Shown: positions 1-7,367 of the stretch, piece by piece
Layout: the number at the start of each line of letters is the position of its first letter
Numbering within the stretch: position 1 is the stretch's first letter
Assembly (NCBI GenBank): GCA_014380965.1
Contig: JACMIV010000389.1
Coordinates: 1 to 7,367 of the forward strand
Length of the DNA: 7,367 nucleotides
Direction: 5' to 3'
DNA from: Rhizobiaceae bacterium
Lineage (GTDB): Bacteria > Pseudomonadota > Alphaproteobacteria > Rhizobiales > Rhizobiaceae
Notes under the pieces: generated by a model
What the model saw: the letters and a program-made list of their open reading frames with translations, nothing else
Database searches by the model: none
What the model was told of the DNA's origin: nothing
Program-made: the position numbers and the translations under genes

Positions 1-1
1 C

Positions 2-1015
<1,014 letters not shown>

Positions 1016-1048
1016 TGGGGGGCGACGGCGATCGCCGGAGCCGGACGA

Positions 1049-1062
1049 CCCTCGGCTGAGGG
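1049..1062 (+). terminator. Possible weak terminator hairpin after the MCP gene
   Basis: CCCTC (1049-1053) pairs with GAGGG (1058-1062) around a GGCT loop, 33 bases after the chemoreceptor stop. No T-run follows (AGGCCAAAACC), so this is not a classical intrinsic terminator. It may only mark a transcript 3' end. The 10-bp palindrome GGCGATCGCC lies just before it at 1027-1036. Confidence 0.25.
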
Positions 1063-1185
1063 AGGCCAAAACCTACGCCGGCTTATCAAAACTCTGTGCG
1101 CTGTAACTTTGAACCCCAGACGATTGAGGGGTGATCACATTGGGCGGGCCGCGCTGCCGGATCATGAGGCCTCGTCCTGTCCATT

Positions 1186-1218
1186 TCGTCATCCCGGGCT
1201 TGACCCGGGATCCATTCC
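1186..1218 (+). repeat. REP-like palindrome, left arm
   Basis: ATCCCGGG (1191-1198) pairs perfectly with CCCGGGAT (1204-1211) around a five-base CTTGA loop. The flanks TCGTC on the left and CCATTCC on the right belong to the repeated unit, since they recur in the right arm (with one change in the right flank). Confidence 0.8.
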
Positions 1219-1293
1219 AAACCGTCGAACATGACAGAGTCAGCGGGCCCGGACGCCTTTGTCCTGATCCGAACTGTCTGCGGCGACGGCCTC

Positions 1294-1325
1294 GGCATGG
1301 ATCTCGGGTCAACCCGGGATGACGA
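1294..1325 (-). repeat. REP-like palindrome, right arm (inverted copy)
   Basis: Read on the minus strand, this is the same unit as 1186-1218, with one base lost from the loop (TTGA instead of CTTGA), a G-to-A change in the second stem half and a T-to-G change near the end. The hairpin keeps seven of eight Watson-Crick pairs, so this arm looks slightly more decayed than the left one. Confidence 0.75.
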
Positions 1326-1444
1326 TCGCGGCGGATAAGACTGAACTCGGTCGCCGCTGCCAATTGGCCAGAAACCGCATTGAGGCCGGCGTGGCGATCG
1401 AACGTCTCGGCCAGACAGGGCAATTCGGTCGGCCTCGAACCGTC

Positions 1445-2467
1445 TCACCCCCCCAGGGGCACGAGATTGGCAGCGAATTGACGGGTGCATTGCTCCCACG
1501 AAAATCCTTCCGCAAAAGCCCGGCAGCTTCCTCGATCGATGGCGAGGGCTTCCAGCGCCGCCGCCCTCAGATCCTCGGACAGGACGCCTTCCGGGCGTCC
1601 TCCGATGATGTCGATCGGCCCCGGCACCGGAAATGCCGCCACCGGCGTTCCGCAGGCGAGAGCCTCCAGCACGACGAGACCGAAGGTCTCGAAGCGCGAG
1701 GGAAAGACGAAGACGTCGGCTGCCGAGAAATGCCGGGCCAGATCCTCGCCGTGCCGGTAGCCGAGAAAATGCACGTTCGGAAAATCCCGGCGGTGTTCGG
1801 CCATCGCCGGGCCGTCGCCGACGACGACCTTCGAGCCGGGCAGATCGAGCTCGAAGAAGCGGGCGAGGTTCTTTTCCGTCGAGACGCGGCCGACATAGAG
1901 GAAGATCGGGCGCGGCAGCCCGAGAAAGTCGGCGTCGAAGGTCGGATCGTCGCGGTGCGGGCGAAAGAGCGACGTGTCGACCGCGCGTCCCCAGCGCCGG
2001 ACGTTGGCAAAGCCGCGGGCGGACAGTTGCCGCTCCAGCGTCTCGGTCTGGACCATGAAGCCCGAGCCCGCATTGTGGAACCAGCGCTGCAGCGCATAGG
2101 CGGGTGCAGGGCTGATCCCGAGCCGCATCTGGAAATAGTCGCCGAAGCGGGTGTGGAAGGAGGTCGTGAAGGGGATGCCGCGCCCGACGCAGTAGTGCCG
2201 CGCGGCGAGCCCGATCGGACCTTCGACGGGGATGTGGATGGCATCGGGCCGAAACGCCTCGATCATGTCGCCGAGCCTGCGTCCGAAGGTGACAGCGAGC
2301 CGTACCTCCGGGTAGCCTGGAGCTGGAAGAGTACGCGGGAAACGGTCTGGGCCAATGATCTCGACTTCGTGCCCCATGGCCGCAAGATGCCGGGCGGTCG
2401 TCTCGAAAACGCGGACGACGCCGTTGATCTGCGGCCGCCAGGCGTCCGTCGCGATGAGGATGCGCAT
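1445..2467 (-). CDS. GT4-family glycosyltransferase (GT-B fold), candidate glycolipid synthase
   Basis: A 340-residue retaining glycosyltransferase that should move a sugar from a nucleotide-sugar to an acceptor at the membrane face. The N-terminal acceptor domain opens with MRILIATDAW and PQINGVV (12-18), and SFHTRFGDYF lies near 103-112. The C-terminal donor domain has YVGRVSTEKN (191-200), GDGP (217-220) and the EX7E pair E260/E268 in FETFGLVVLEA. No membrane span is evident. The ATG at 2467 is chosen over an in-frame GTG at 2482 because AAGGAAA lies six bases upstream (AGGA core) and the beta-strand begins at once. The protein resembles SqdX, MgtA-like alpha-mannosyltransferases and the Agrobacterium diacylglycerol glycosyltransferase Agt, all recalled from memory. 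Its divergent position beside sqdB suggests lipid glycosylation; donor and acceptor are not provable here. The fold is certain, the substrate is not. Confidence 0.9.
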   Translation of the reverse strand: MRILIATDAWRPQINGVVRVFETTARHLAAMGHEVEIIGPDRFPRTLPAPGYPEVRLAVTFGRRLGDMIEAFRPDAIHIPVEGPIGLAARHYCVGRGIPFTTSFHTRFGDYFQMRLGISPAPAYALQRWFHNAGSGFMVQTETLERQLSARGFANVRRWGRAVDTSLFRPHRDDPTFDADFLGLPRPIFLYVGRVSTEKNLARFFELDLPGSKVVVGDGPAMAEHRRDFPNVHFLGYRHGEDLARHFSAADVFVFPSRFETFGLVVLEALACGTPVAAFPVPGPIDIIGGRPEGVLSEDLRAAALEALAIDRGSCRAFAEGFSWEQCTRQFAANLVPLGG

Positions 2468-2587
2468 CGAATTTCCTTGCACTGGCCTTCGAGAATTGGT
2501 TTCGCGTTCTACATCGCGGTATCACCGCGGACAAAGGCCGATGTGCGGGCGCTGCCGCGGGCCGGGGAATAGGGTTTGGGTCCTGTC
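2468..2587. promoter_or_regulatory. Divergent intergenic region (glycosyltransferase / sqdB) with a dyad
   Basis: These 120 bases must carry the promoters of both divergent genes. A perfect dyad, CGCGGT-atc-ACCGCG (2515-2529), lies near the middle and could be an operator for a dimeric regulator controlling both genes. A -35-like TTGGTT (2496-2501) with TATCAC 18 bases downstream (2520-2525) is only a weak sigma-70 match and overlaps the dyad. The Shine-Dalgarno sequence for the glycosyltransferase is AAGGAAA on the minus strand (2472-2478). For sqdB only a distant AGGG (2571-2574) is visible. Confidence 0.45.
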
Positions 2588-3766
2588 ATGAGAATCATCG
2601 TCCTCGGTGGTGACGGCTTTTGCGGATGGCCGACATCCTTGCATCTCGCGGCTCAGGGACACGAGGTGACCATCGTCGACAATCTCGTGCGGCGCGAGAC
2701 GGACATCGAGCTCGGTGCCTCCAGCCTCACGCCGATCCTCTCGATCGAGGAGCGCCTCGCCGCCTGGCGCGAGACGCGCAACACGCCGATCGACTTCGTC
2801 AAGCTCGATGTCGCCAAGGACTACGACGCGCTGGAAGAGCTTTTCCGCGACATCCGGCCGGACACGATCGTCCACTTCGCCGAACAGCGCGCCGCGCCCT
2901 ACTCCATGAAGTCGCCGCGCCACAAGCGCTACACCGTCGACAACAACGTCAACGCCACGAATTCGGTGCTCTGCGCCATGGTCGAGGCCTGTCCGGACGC
3001 CCACCTCGTCCATCTCGGCACGATGGGCGTCTACGGCTACGGCAAGACGAAGGGCATGCGCATTCCGGAAGGATACATCGACGCGACGCTGCGCTCGGGC
3101 GACGTCTCGGCCAATGTCGAGATCCTCTATCCCGTCGATCCCGGCTCGATCTACCACATGACGAAGACGCTCGATCAGCTCCTCTTCATGTACTACGCCA
3201 AGAACGACGGCCTGAAGATCACCGATCTCCACCAGGGCATCGTCTGGGGCACGACGACGCCCGAGACCGATCTCGACGAACGCCTCGTCAACCGCTTCGA
3301 CTACGACGGCGACTACGGCACCGTGCTGAACCGCTTCCTGATGCAGGCGGCGATCGGCCATCCCCTCACGGTCCACGGCACCGGCGGCCAGACGCGCGCG
3401 TTCATCCACATCCGCGACACCGTGCGCTGCGTCGAGCGGGCGGCCGCGTCGCCGCCGGGGCGCGGCGGCCGGGTGCGGATAATGAACCAGATGACCGAGA
3501 CCCACCCGATCCCCGATCGCGCGGATCTCATCGCGGGGATGACCGGCGTGACCGTCGAGCGCATGGACAACCCGCGCAAGGAAGCGCCCGAGAACGACCT
3601 CGTCGTCGTCAACGACACGCTGATCGGCCTCGGCCTCGAGCCGACGAAGCTTTCCGACGGGCTGATGACGGAGGTCGTCGAGATCGCCCGGCGCTACTCC
3701 GACCGCTGCGACCGTTCCAAGATCGTCTCCGTCAGCCGCTGGGTGAGGCCCGTCGCGGCGGAGTAG
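2588..3766 (+). CDS. sqdB: UDP-sulfoquinovose synthase SqdB
   Basis: SqdB converts UDP-glucose and sulfite to UDP-sulfoquinovose, the head-group donor for the sulfolipid SQDG, using bound NAD; it is a cytoplasmic extended short-chain dehydrogenase/reductase. The 392-residue length matches the family. The Rossmann glycine motif is GGDGFCG (7-13), with the NAD ribose-binding acid in VDNLVRR (D31). Family-specific stretches as in plant SQD1 include [11 protein letters not shown] (97-107), LGTMGVYG (143-150), [39 protein letters not shown] and IRDTVRCVE. The expected catalytic Thr, Tyr and Lys are T145, Y189 and K193 (YHMTK). The ATG at 2588 is preferred to an in-frame TTG at 2576 because MRIIVLGG begins the fold directly, although its Shine-Dalgarno is weak. 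It is divergent from the GT4 gene, and no sqdC or sqdD neighbour is seen. Confidence 0.95.
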   Translation: MRIIVLGGDGFCGWPTSLHLAAQGHEVTIVDNLVRRETDIELGASSLTPILSIEERLAAWRETRNTPIDFVKLDVAKDYDALEELFRDIRPDTIVHFAEQRAAPYSMKSPRHKRYTVDNNVNATNSVLCAMVEACPDAHLVHLGTMGVYGYGKTKGMRIPEGYIDATLRSGDVSANVEILYPVDPGSIYHMTKTLDQLLFMYYAKNDGLKITDLHQGIVWGTTTPETDLDERLVNRFDYDGDYGTVLNRFLMQAAIGHPLTVHGTGGQTRAFIHIRDTVRCVERAAASPPGRGGRVRIMNQMTETHPIPDRADLIAGMTGVTVERMDNPRKEAPENDLVVVNDTLIGLGLEPTKLSDGLMTEVVEIARRYSDRCDRSKIVSVSRWVRPVAAE

Positions 3767-3863
3767 AGAAGGCGAACGGGCGGGACGGAAGCCGACGCTC
3801 CACCTCAACCTTCGCGGCGGCCGCGCTATTTCGCCCCACAGTACGCTTGCCCAGGGAGCCTCC

Positions 3864-4334
3864 ATGTCCGACGCCCGCCCCCCTTTCCCGCCCTTCACCG
3901 CCGAGACGGCCGCCGAGAAGGTGCGCAAGGCCGAGGACGCCTGGAACCGGCAGGACCCCGTGGCGGTCTCGCTCGCCTATACCGAGGACAGCCGCTGGCG
4001 CAACCGCTCGGAGTTCTTCTCCGGCCGGCCCGCGATCGTCGATTTCCTCGAGCGCAAGTGGGAGAAGGAGCGCGAGTACAGGCTGATCAAGACGCTCTGG
4101 GCCTTCCACGACGACCGCATCGCGGTGCGCTTCGCCTACGAGTTCCACGATGCGTCCGGCCAATGGTTCCGCGCCTACGGCAACGAGAACTGGGCATTCG
4201 ACGAGCGCGGCCTGATGCGACGCCGTGAGGCATCGATCAACGATCTTGCGATTGCCGAGAGCGAGCGGCTCTTCCACTGGGAGCCCGGCGTCAGGCCCGC
4301 AGATCATCCGGGGCTCCCCGAACTCGATCTTTGA
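3864..4334 (+). CDS. DUF1348 / NTF2-like family protein
   Basis: A 156-residue, probably cytoplasmic protein of the DUF1348 family, with a cone-shaped NTF2/SnoaL-like fold. The family signature runs nearly end to end: [20 protein letters not shown] near the start, then [74 protein letters not shown] and a C-terminal [19 protein letters not shown]. No signal peptide or membrane span is visible. The start is well supported by AGGGAG (3853-3858), five bases before the ATG. Members are widespread and small, and none has a firmly established role that I know of. NTF2-like pockets often bind small hydrophobic molecules, so any function remains open. It lies 97 bases after sqdB on the same strand, and co-transcription is possible but not shown. 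Confidence 0.9.
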   Translation: MSDARPPFPPFTAETAAEKVRKAEDAWNRQDPVAVSLAYTEDSRWRNRSEFFSGRPAIVDFLERKWEKEREYRLIKTLWAFHDDRIAVRFAYEFHDASGQWFRAYGNENWAFDERGLMRRREASINDLAIAESERLFHWEPGVRPADHPGLPELDL

Positions 4335-4336
4335 GA

Positions 4337-4366
4337 GAGCGGGCCCTCGCGCGCCGGGGTCCGCTC
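4337..4366 (+). terminator. Strong stem-loop after the DUF1348 gene (terminator-like, no T-run)
   Basis: GAGCGGGCCC (4337-4346) pairs with GGGTCCGCTC (4357-4366) along all ten positions, one a G-T wobble, around a ten-base loop. It begins two bases after the stop codon. GAAGCC follows rather than a T-run, so it may act as a 3'-end stabiliser or a GC-type terminator. A second, weaker hairpin, CCGGG/CCCGG at 4374-4390, is followed by TCTTGTAT. Confidence 0.5.
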
Positions 4367-4482
4367 GAAGCCTCCGGGATGGTCCCCCGGTCTTGTATCC
4401 GCGATCGAAAAGCGTACATCGCCGGTCGGTCATGGTACGCGCGTCGATCAGAGCGCCGCTTCGACCGATGCTCCACGTCCCG

Positions 4483-4487
4483 AAGGA
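4483..4487 (+). promoter_or_regulatory. Ribosome binding site for the TTG start of the PhoD-like gene
   Basis: AAGGA lies six bases before the TTG at 4494, an ideal Shine-Dalgarno spacing. The nearby upstream ATGs at 4432 and 4468 are out of frame with the gene. Together these favour the rare TTG start. Confidence 0.65.
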
Positions 4488-4493
4488 TCTTCC

Positions 4494-5954
4494 TTGCGCC
4501 GGCACGTTCTGTCCTCCTCGACGCTGCCGGCGACCGTCGGACCGATCCTCTACGCCCGCGGCAGCGACGCGGACGGCTGTCGTCTGTCGGCGCTGGTCGC
4601 CACATCCGAGGGCAAGGCGCCGCCGGCATTGACCGTCGCGGGCCGCGTGGACGTGTTGCCGCGACGGCTCGCCGAGCTCTTCGGGCGCACGCTCTGGCTC
4701 TACGACTTCGTGCTGCCGGCCGATGGCAAGGCCGCCTACACGCTCGGCTCGCGCACGTTCGACGTCGCGGCCGATCTCACCGGGGACGTGCGCCTCGCCT
4801 TCGTGTCCTGCAACGGGCAGGAGGACGGCGACGGCAAGCGCGAGCTCGGCGAGCGCGATGCGATGTGGGCGAAGCTCTCGGCCGAGCACGAGGCCGCGCC
4901 CTTCTCGCTGCTCCTCCAGGGCGGCGACCAGCTCTATGCCGACGAGATCCTGCAGTCGCATCCCGAAACGTGGCGCTGGTTCCGTCTGACGATGCGCCGC
5001 AAGGGCGGCGTCGCCTTTTCCGGAGAGATGCGGCAGGCCGCGCGGCGCTATCTCGCGGGCCGCTATCTCACGCTGATGGCCCAGCCCGCGATCGCCCATA
5101 TGGTGGCGCGCGTGCCCTCGCTGATGATGTGGGACGACCACGACATCATCGACGGCTGGGGCAGCCACCCCGAACGCATGCTGGACAGCCCCGTCGGCAA
5201 GGGCATCTTCGAGGTCGCGCGCGAGATGTTCGCGCTCTTCCAGCTCGGCTCCCCGGCCGATGCGCCGCCGGCCTATTGCCCGGATCGGACCGGCCGCAAC
5301 TACTCGCTCGCCGCGCGCTTCCCCGGGTTTTCCGTGATCGCGCCGGATCTGCGCAGCGAGCGCCGGCCGAAGATCGTGATGGGGGAGACCGGCTGGAAGG
5401 CGCACGAGCAGGCGCTTGACGAAACGCCGGAAGGCGACCGCATCCTCCTCGTCTCCAGCGTACCGGCGCTCGGTCCGCGCCTGTCGCTGGTCGAGCTTGC
5501 GATCGACTGGTTCCCGAAGGCGCAGAAATACGAGGACGACCTCCGCGACCAGTGGCAGAGCCGTGTCCACCGCGCCGAGTGGCAGCGCTTCCTTCTGGGC
5601 CTCGAGACGCGGATGGTCGAGCACCGTTCGCCCGTGACGCTCCTTTCGGGCGAGATCCATCTTGCGACCCGCGGCGAGATGACGCTCCGCGACGGACAGG
5701 TGATGCATCAGTTCGTCGCCTCCGGCATCGCCCATCCCAAGCCGCCCCGCGCCTACGCCATGGGCCTCGGCGCGCTCGCCCGCTTCGGCGAGGCGCCGCT
5801 CCCCGGCCGGCCGATCCGCCTGAAACCCCTGCCGGGCAAGCTCGGCACCTACACGGCCGAGCGGAACTACCTCGTGTTGACACGCGCCGCTGGGCAGTGG
5901 AGCGCGGCTTGGGAGCTGGAGGACAGCGGCAGGACGGCCGAGATCGCGGCGTGA
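4494..5954 (+). CDS. PhoD-like metallophosphatase (alkaline phosphatase D family)
   Basis: A 486-residue metal-dependent phosphoesterase of the PhoD-like superfamily, expected to hydrolyse phosphate mono- or diesters. The N-terminal 95 residues form a beta-rich domain starting PATVGPILYARG (12-23). The metallophosphoesterase domain follows, with SCNGQ (105-109), GGDQLYAD (143-150), MWDDHDIIDGWGSHPE (212-227) and LLSGEIHLATR (383-393). These supply the Asp and His residues usual for metal binding. Unlike classical Bacillus PhoD, there is no Tat signal: the N-terminus MRRHVLSSST has one arginine pair and no hydrophobic core, so the protein is probably cytoplasmic. It looks closer to the cytosolic PhoD-like group (also in fungi) than to secreted PhoD. 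Start is the TTG at 4494, supported by AAGGA upstream. It stands 159 bases after DUF1348 behind a strong hairpin, so it may have its own promoter. The substrate is unknown. Confidence 0.9.
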   Translation: MRRHVLSSSTLPATVGPILYARGSDADGCRLSALVATSEGKAPPALTVAGRVDVLPRRLAELFGRTLWLYDFVLPADGKAAYTLGSRTFDVAADLTGDVRLAFVSCNGQEDGDGKRELGERDAMWAKLSAEHEAAPFSLLLQGGDQLYADEILQSHPETWRWFRLTMRRKGGVAFSGEMRQAARRYLAGRYLTLMAQPAIAHMVARVPSLMMWDDHDIIDGWGSHPERMLDSPVGKGIFEVAREMFALFQLGSPADAPPAYCPDRTGRNYSLAARFPGFSVIAPDLRSERRPKIVMGETGWKAHEQALDETPEGDRILLVSSVPALGPRLSLVELAIDWFPKAQKYEDDLRDQWQSRVHRAEWQRFLLGLETRMVEHRSPVTLLSGEIHLATRGEMTLRDGQVMHQFVASGIAHPKPPRAYAMGLGALARFGEAPLPGRPIRLKPLPGKLGTYTAERNYLVLTRAAGQWSAAWELEDSGRTAEIAA

Positions 5955-6103
5955 CGAACTCGCCCACGCGTCAAGGCGTGCCGGAGCACCGCCCGCCGAG
6001 TTTGCGCCCCGATGCCTTGGCTGACGCCTTCCTCGCGACAACTTGACCGACGCGGTGTGCGCTGCGGGAACATTTGCACTAAGCTCGTGATTGCGGTGCC
6101 GGT

Positions 6104-6132
6104 GGGCCGTCCGGCGATCTGGCGGCCGGCCC
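6104..6132. other. GC-rich stem-loop in the gap before the efflux adaptor gene
   Basis: GGGCCG (6104-6109) and CCG (6111-6113) pair with CGG (6123-6125) and CGGCCC (6127-6132), with one T-C mismatch and a nine-base loop. No T-run follows. The surrounding gap, 5955-6237 (283 bases), holds no protein gene that I can support and no clear promoter. A small CACGC/GCGTG hairpin (5965-5980) follows the phosphatase stop and could help end that transcript. Confidence 0.4.
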
Positions 6133-6237
6133 GAAGACGGTCGACGAGTGGCCGCCTCGTCCTGATTTGATGCCGATCATGCTTTCTGTCTCGCGCCTAC
6201 AGTCCGCCGTTTCCGCTCTTGCTCGTATGAGGTCCGG

Positions 6238-7367
6238 ATGAAGCCGATCCGCATCGCCGTTGCCCTCGTTCTCGTCGCCGGCGCCGCGTGGCTGGGGCTG
6301 AACGGTTCGGGTGCCGTGCTCGACAGGCTGCTGGCCGAGGAGGCTCCTCGGGCCCCCTCCCGCTCCGGCGGACCGGCTCGCGTCGAGACGGCGGCAGCGT
6401 CGATGGAGACGGTGCGACAGACGGCCGAGGCCGTGGGTTCGACGCAGGCGATCCAGTCGATCGACGTTCAACCGATGGCCGACGGACGGGTCGTCGAGGT
6501 CGCCTTCGAGGAGGGCGCCGATGTCGAAGCCGGGCGTCTCCTCATCCAGCTCGACGACCGCACCGAGCAGGCCGCCCTTCGCGAGGCGGAGGCCTCGCTC
6601 GTCGAGGTGCGCGGAGGTCTCGAACGCGCCCGTCAGCTCGCCGAGCAGAACATCCAAAGCAACGCGACCCTCGAGGCCAGCGAGGCGCTGGTCGCCCGGG
6701 CCGAGGCGGTGCGCGATCAGGCCGCCAATGCCGTCGAGGACCGCCGCGTGATGTCGGCCTTCGCCGGCACGGTCGGCCTTGCCGATGTCGATGTCGGGCA
6801 GATGGTGACCACGGCGAGCGTTCTGACCGGCCTCGACGATCTCTCCGAGATCGAGGTCACCTTCTCGCTGCCGGAAGCCTATTTCGCCTCCGTGGAAGTC
6901 GGCCAGACGATCATCGCCACCAGCGACGCATACGGCAGCCGCGACTTCGAGGGCAGGGTCAGCGCCATCGGCACCCGGATCGACGCGGCCTCGCGGTCCT
7001 TTCCGGTTCAAGCGACGATCCCGAACGAGGACCGGGCGCTCGCCACCGGCATGTTCATGGGCGTCTCGATCGTCCTCGAGGAACGGCGCTCCGTGACGGT
7101 TCCGGAGATCGCCGTCACCAACGAGGGCGATAAGACCTATCTCTTTGCCGTCGAGGCCGACAAGGCGGTACGGCGAGACGTCGTGATCGGCATCCGCGAA
7201 GGCGAGCGCGTGGAGATTCGCGAGGGGCTGGAAGACGGCGTTCCCGTGGTCGTCAGCGGCCTCCAGCGCATTTCGGACGGCGCCGCGGTCGAGGTCGTGA
7301 GCGACGGTCAGCCGGCGACGGCGGAAGCGGACGGCAATGGTGGTCCGGGTGTGCCGCCGCCGCCCGC
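6238..7367 (+). CDS. RND efflux pump periplasmic adaptor (membrane fusion protein), 3' truncated by window edge
   Basis: The adaptor links an inner-membrane RND transporter to an outer-membrane channel in a tripartite pump. It reads open to the window end, giving 376 codons. An N-terminal hydrophobic segment (about 5-21, IRIAVALVLVAGAAWLGL) acts as signal or anchor, with no lipobox cysteine. Next come a biotinyl-lipoyl half (IDVQPMADGRVVEVAFEEGA, 75-94), a short alpha-hairpin (about 109-168), the second lipoyl half (VMSAFAGTVGLADVDVGQMV, 171-190), a beta-barrel domain (about 200-280, with ALATGMFMGVSI) and a membrane-proximal domain (from about 285, VPEIAVTNEGDKTYLFAVE). The tail turns Gly/Pro-rich (GNGGPGVPPPP), so the stop is probably near. 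The ATG at 6238 has GAGG five bases upstream. An RND transporter gene is expected next. The substrate cannot be inferred. Confidence 0.93.
   Translation, partial: MKPIRIAVALVLVAGAAWLGLNGSGAVLDRLLAEEAPRAPSRSGGPARVETAAASMETVRQTAEAVGSTQAIQSIDVQPMADGRVVEVAFEEGADVEAGRLLIQLDDRTEQAALREAEASLVEVRGGLERARQLAEQNIQSNATLEASEALVARAEAVRDQAANAVEDRRVMSAFAGTVGLADVDVGQMVTTASVLTGLDDLSEIEVTFSLPEAYFASVEVGQTIIATSDAYGSRDFEGRVSAIGTRIDAASRSFPVQATIPNEDRALATGMFMGVSIVLEERRSVTVPEIAVTNEGDKTYLFAVEADKAVRRDVVIGIREGERVEIREGLEDGVPVVVSGLQRISDGAAVEVVSDGQPATAEADGNGGPGVPPPP

Larger units (their letters stand above)
1186..1325. repeat. Composite REP-like element with two inverted arms
   Basis: Two copies of a roughly 33-base palindromic unit face each other across a 75-base spacer. 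The left arm (1186-1218) and the reverse complement of the right arm (1294-1325) agree except for two substitutions and one single-base gap. Each arm is itself a hairpin, so the whole could fold either as two small stem-loops or as one long hairpin. The unit resembles the intergenic palindromes common in alphaproteobacterial genomes. It sits between convergent genes, a usual place for such elements, and could stabilise or end both transcripts. No transposase is present. Confidence 0.8.
1016..1444. other. Intergenic region between MCP and glycosyltransferase genes
   Basis: These 429 bases separate two convergent genes. I see no credible protein gene: the short open frames here read as REP-type translations (for example HPGLTRDP and SRVKPGMT on the minus strand) with no family signature. 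The stretch holds a small hairpin after the chemoreceptor gene (1049-1062), an inverted pair of REP-like palindromes (1186-1325) and a perfect 10-bp palindrome GCCAATTGGC (1359-1368). Bases 1081-1140 are visibly less GC-rich than their surroundings. No tRNA or other known RNA was recognised. Confidence 0.7.

Noticed and set aside
1105..1135. A tRNA-like or terminator-like CCCC...GGGG pairing (1114-1131)
   Set aside because: There are only four pairs, a ten-base loop, no T-run and no tRNA arm consensus nearby.
1073..1423. A 116-codon minus-strand frame in the gap between the MCP and glycosyltransferase genes
   Set aside because: Its protein reads through the repeat arms (HPGLTRDP, SRVKPGMT), the usual look of translated REP elements, with no start-site support.
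1086..2534. A 482-codon minus-strand frame and a 417-codon plus-strand frame overlapping the glycosyltransferase
   Set aside because: Both overlap a gene with intact GT4 motifs, are rich in Arg/Pro or charged residues without any motif, and run across the REP-like repeats.
2583..2600. Possible Pho box at the sqdB start, because CTGTCAT occurs at 2583-2589
   Set aside because: Only one half-site matches. The position 11 bases downstream (ATCATCG) does not match the second half, nor does the one 11 bases upstream, and the half-site overlaps the ATG. Phosphate control is not supported by this sequence.
2522..3928. A 468-codon minus-strand open frame opposite sqdB
   Set aside because: It mirrors the codon pattern of sqdB (runs of VDD, AVDV and similar) and has no family motif; a coding shadow.
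3732..6041. A 769-codon open frame on the minus strand opposite the DUF1348 and PhoD-like genes
   Set aside because: It lies antisense to two genes with clear family signatures, has a low-complexity Arg/Ala/Gly-rich composition and shows no recognisable domain. Long antisense frames are expected in GC-rich coding DNA.

Overview
The window is GC-rich DNA (about two-thirds G+C by eye) that looks like the chromosome of an alphaproteobacterium, probably Hyphomicrobiales (Rhizobiales) or a close relative. This rests on three things. The proteins have an alphaproteobacterial style. The dyad TCCCGGG-cttga-CCCGGGA is of a kind common between genes in that class. There is a sulfolipid-type sqdB gene, as in rhizobia and related phototrophs. 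I cannot name a genus.

Layout. (1) Positions 2-1015, plus strand: the C-terminal part of a methyl-accepting chemotaxis protein whose sensor half lies off the left edge. (2) Positions 1016-1444: a gene-free stretch with an inverted pair of REP-like palindromes (1186-1218 and 1294-1325). (3) Positions 1445-2467, minus strand: a GT4-type (GT-B fold) glycosyltransferase. (4) A 120-bp divergent intergenic region, then UDP-sulfoquinovose synthase SqdB at 2588-3766. (5) Positions 3864-4334: a DUF1348 / NTF2-like protein, followed at once by a strong GC hairpin. (6) Positions 4494-5954: a PhoD-like metallophosphatase with a TTG start and no visible export signal. (7) Positions 5955-6237: a non-coding gap with a GC-rich hairpin. 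(8) From 6238 to the right edge: the periplasmic adaptor (membrane fusion protein) of an RND-type efflux pump, cut off by the window end.

How the genes may work together. SqdB makes UDP-sulfoquinovose, the sugar donor for the sulfolipid SQDG, an anionic lipid that can replace phosphatidylglycerol when phosphate is scarce. No sqdC or sqdD neighbour is visible. A GT4 glycosyltransferase is instead divergently placed from sqdB, which makes it a candidate for the sugar-to-diacylglycerol step (SqdX-like) or for a companion glycolipid synthase. A PhoD-like phosphatase nearby fits a phosphate-economy theme. That link is inferred from position only, and I found no convincing Pho box. The chemotaxis and efflux genes at the two edges look unrelated to this core. 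I see no CRISPR array, insertion sequence, tRNA, rRNA or clearly new multi-gene system; the most interesting item is the sqdB/GT4 pairing.
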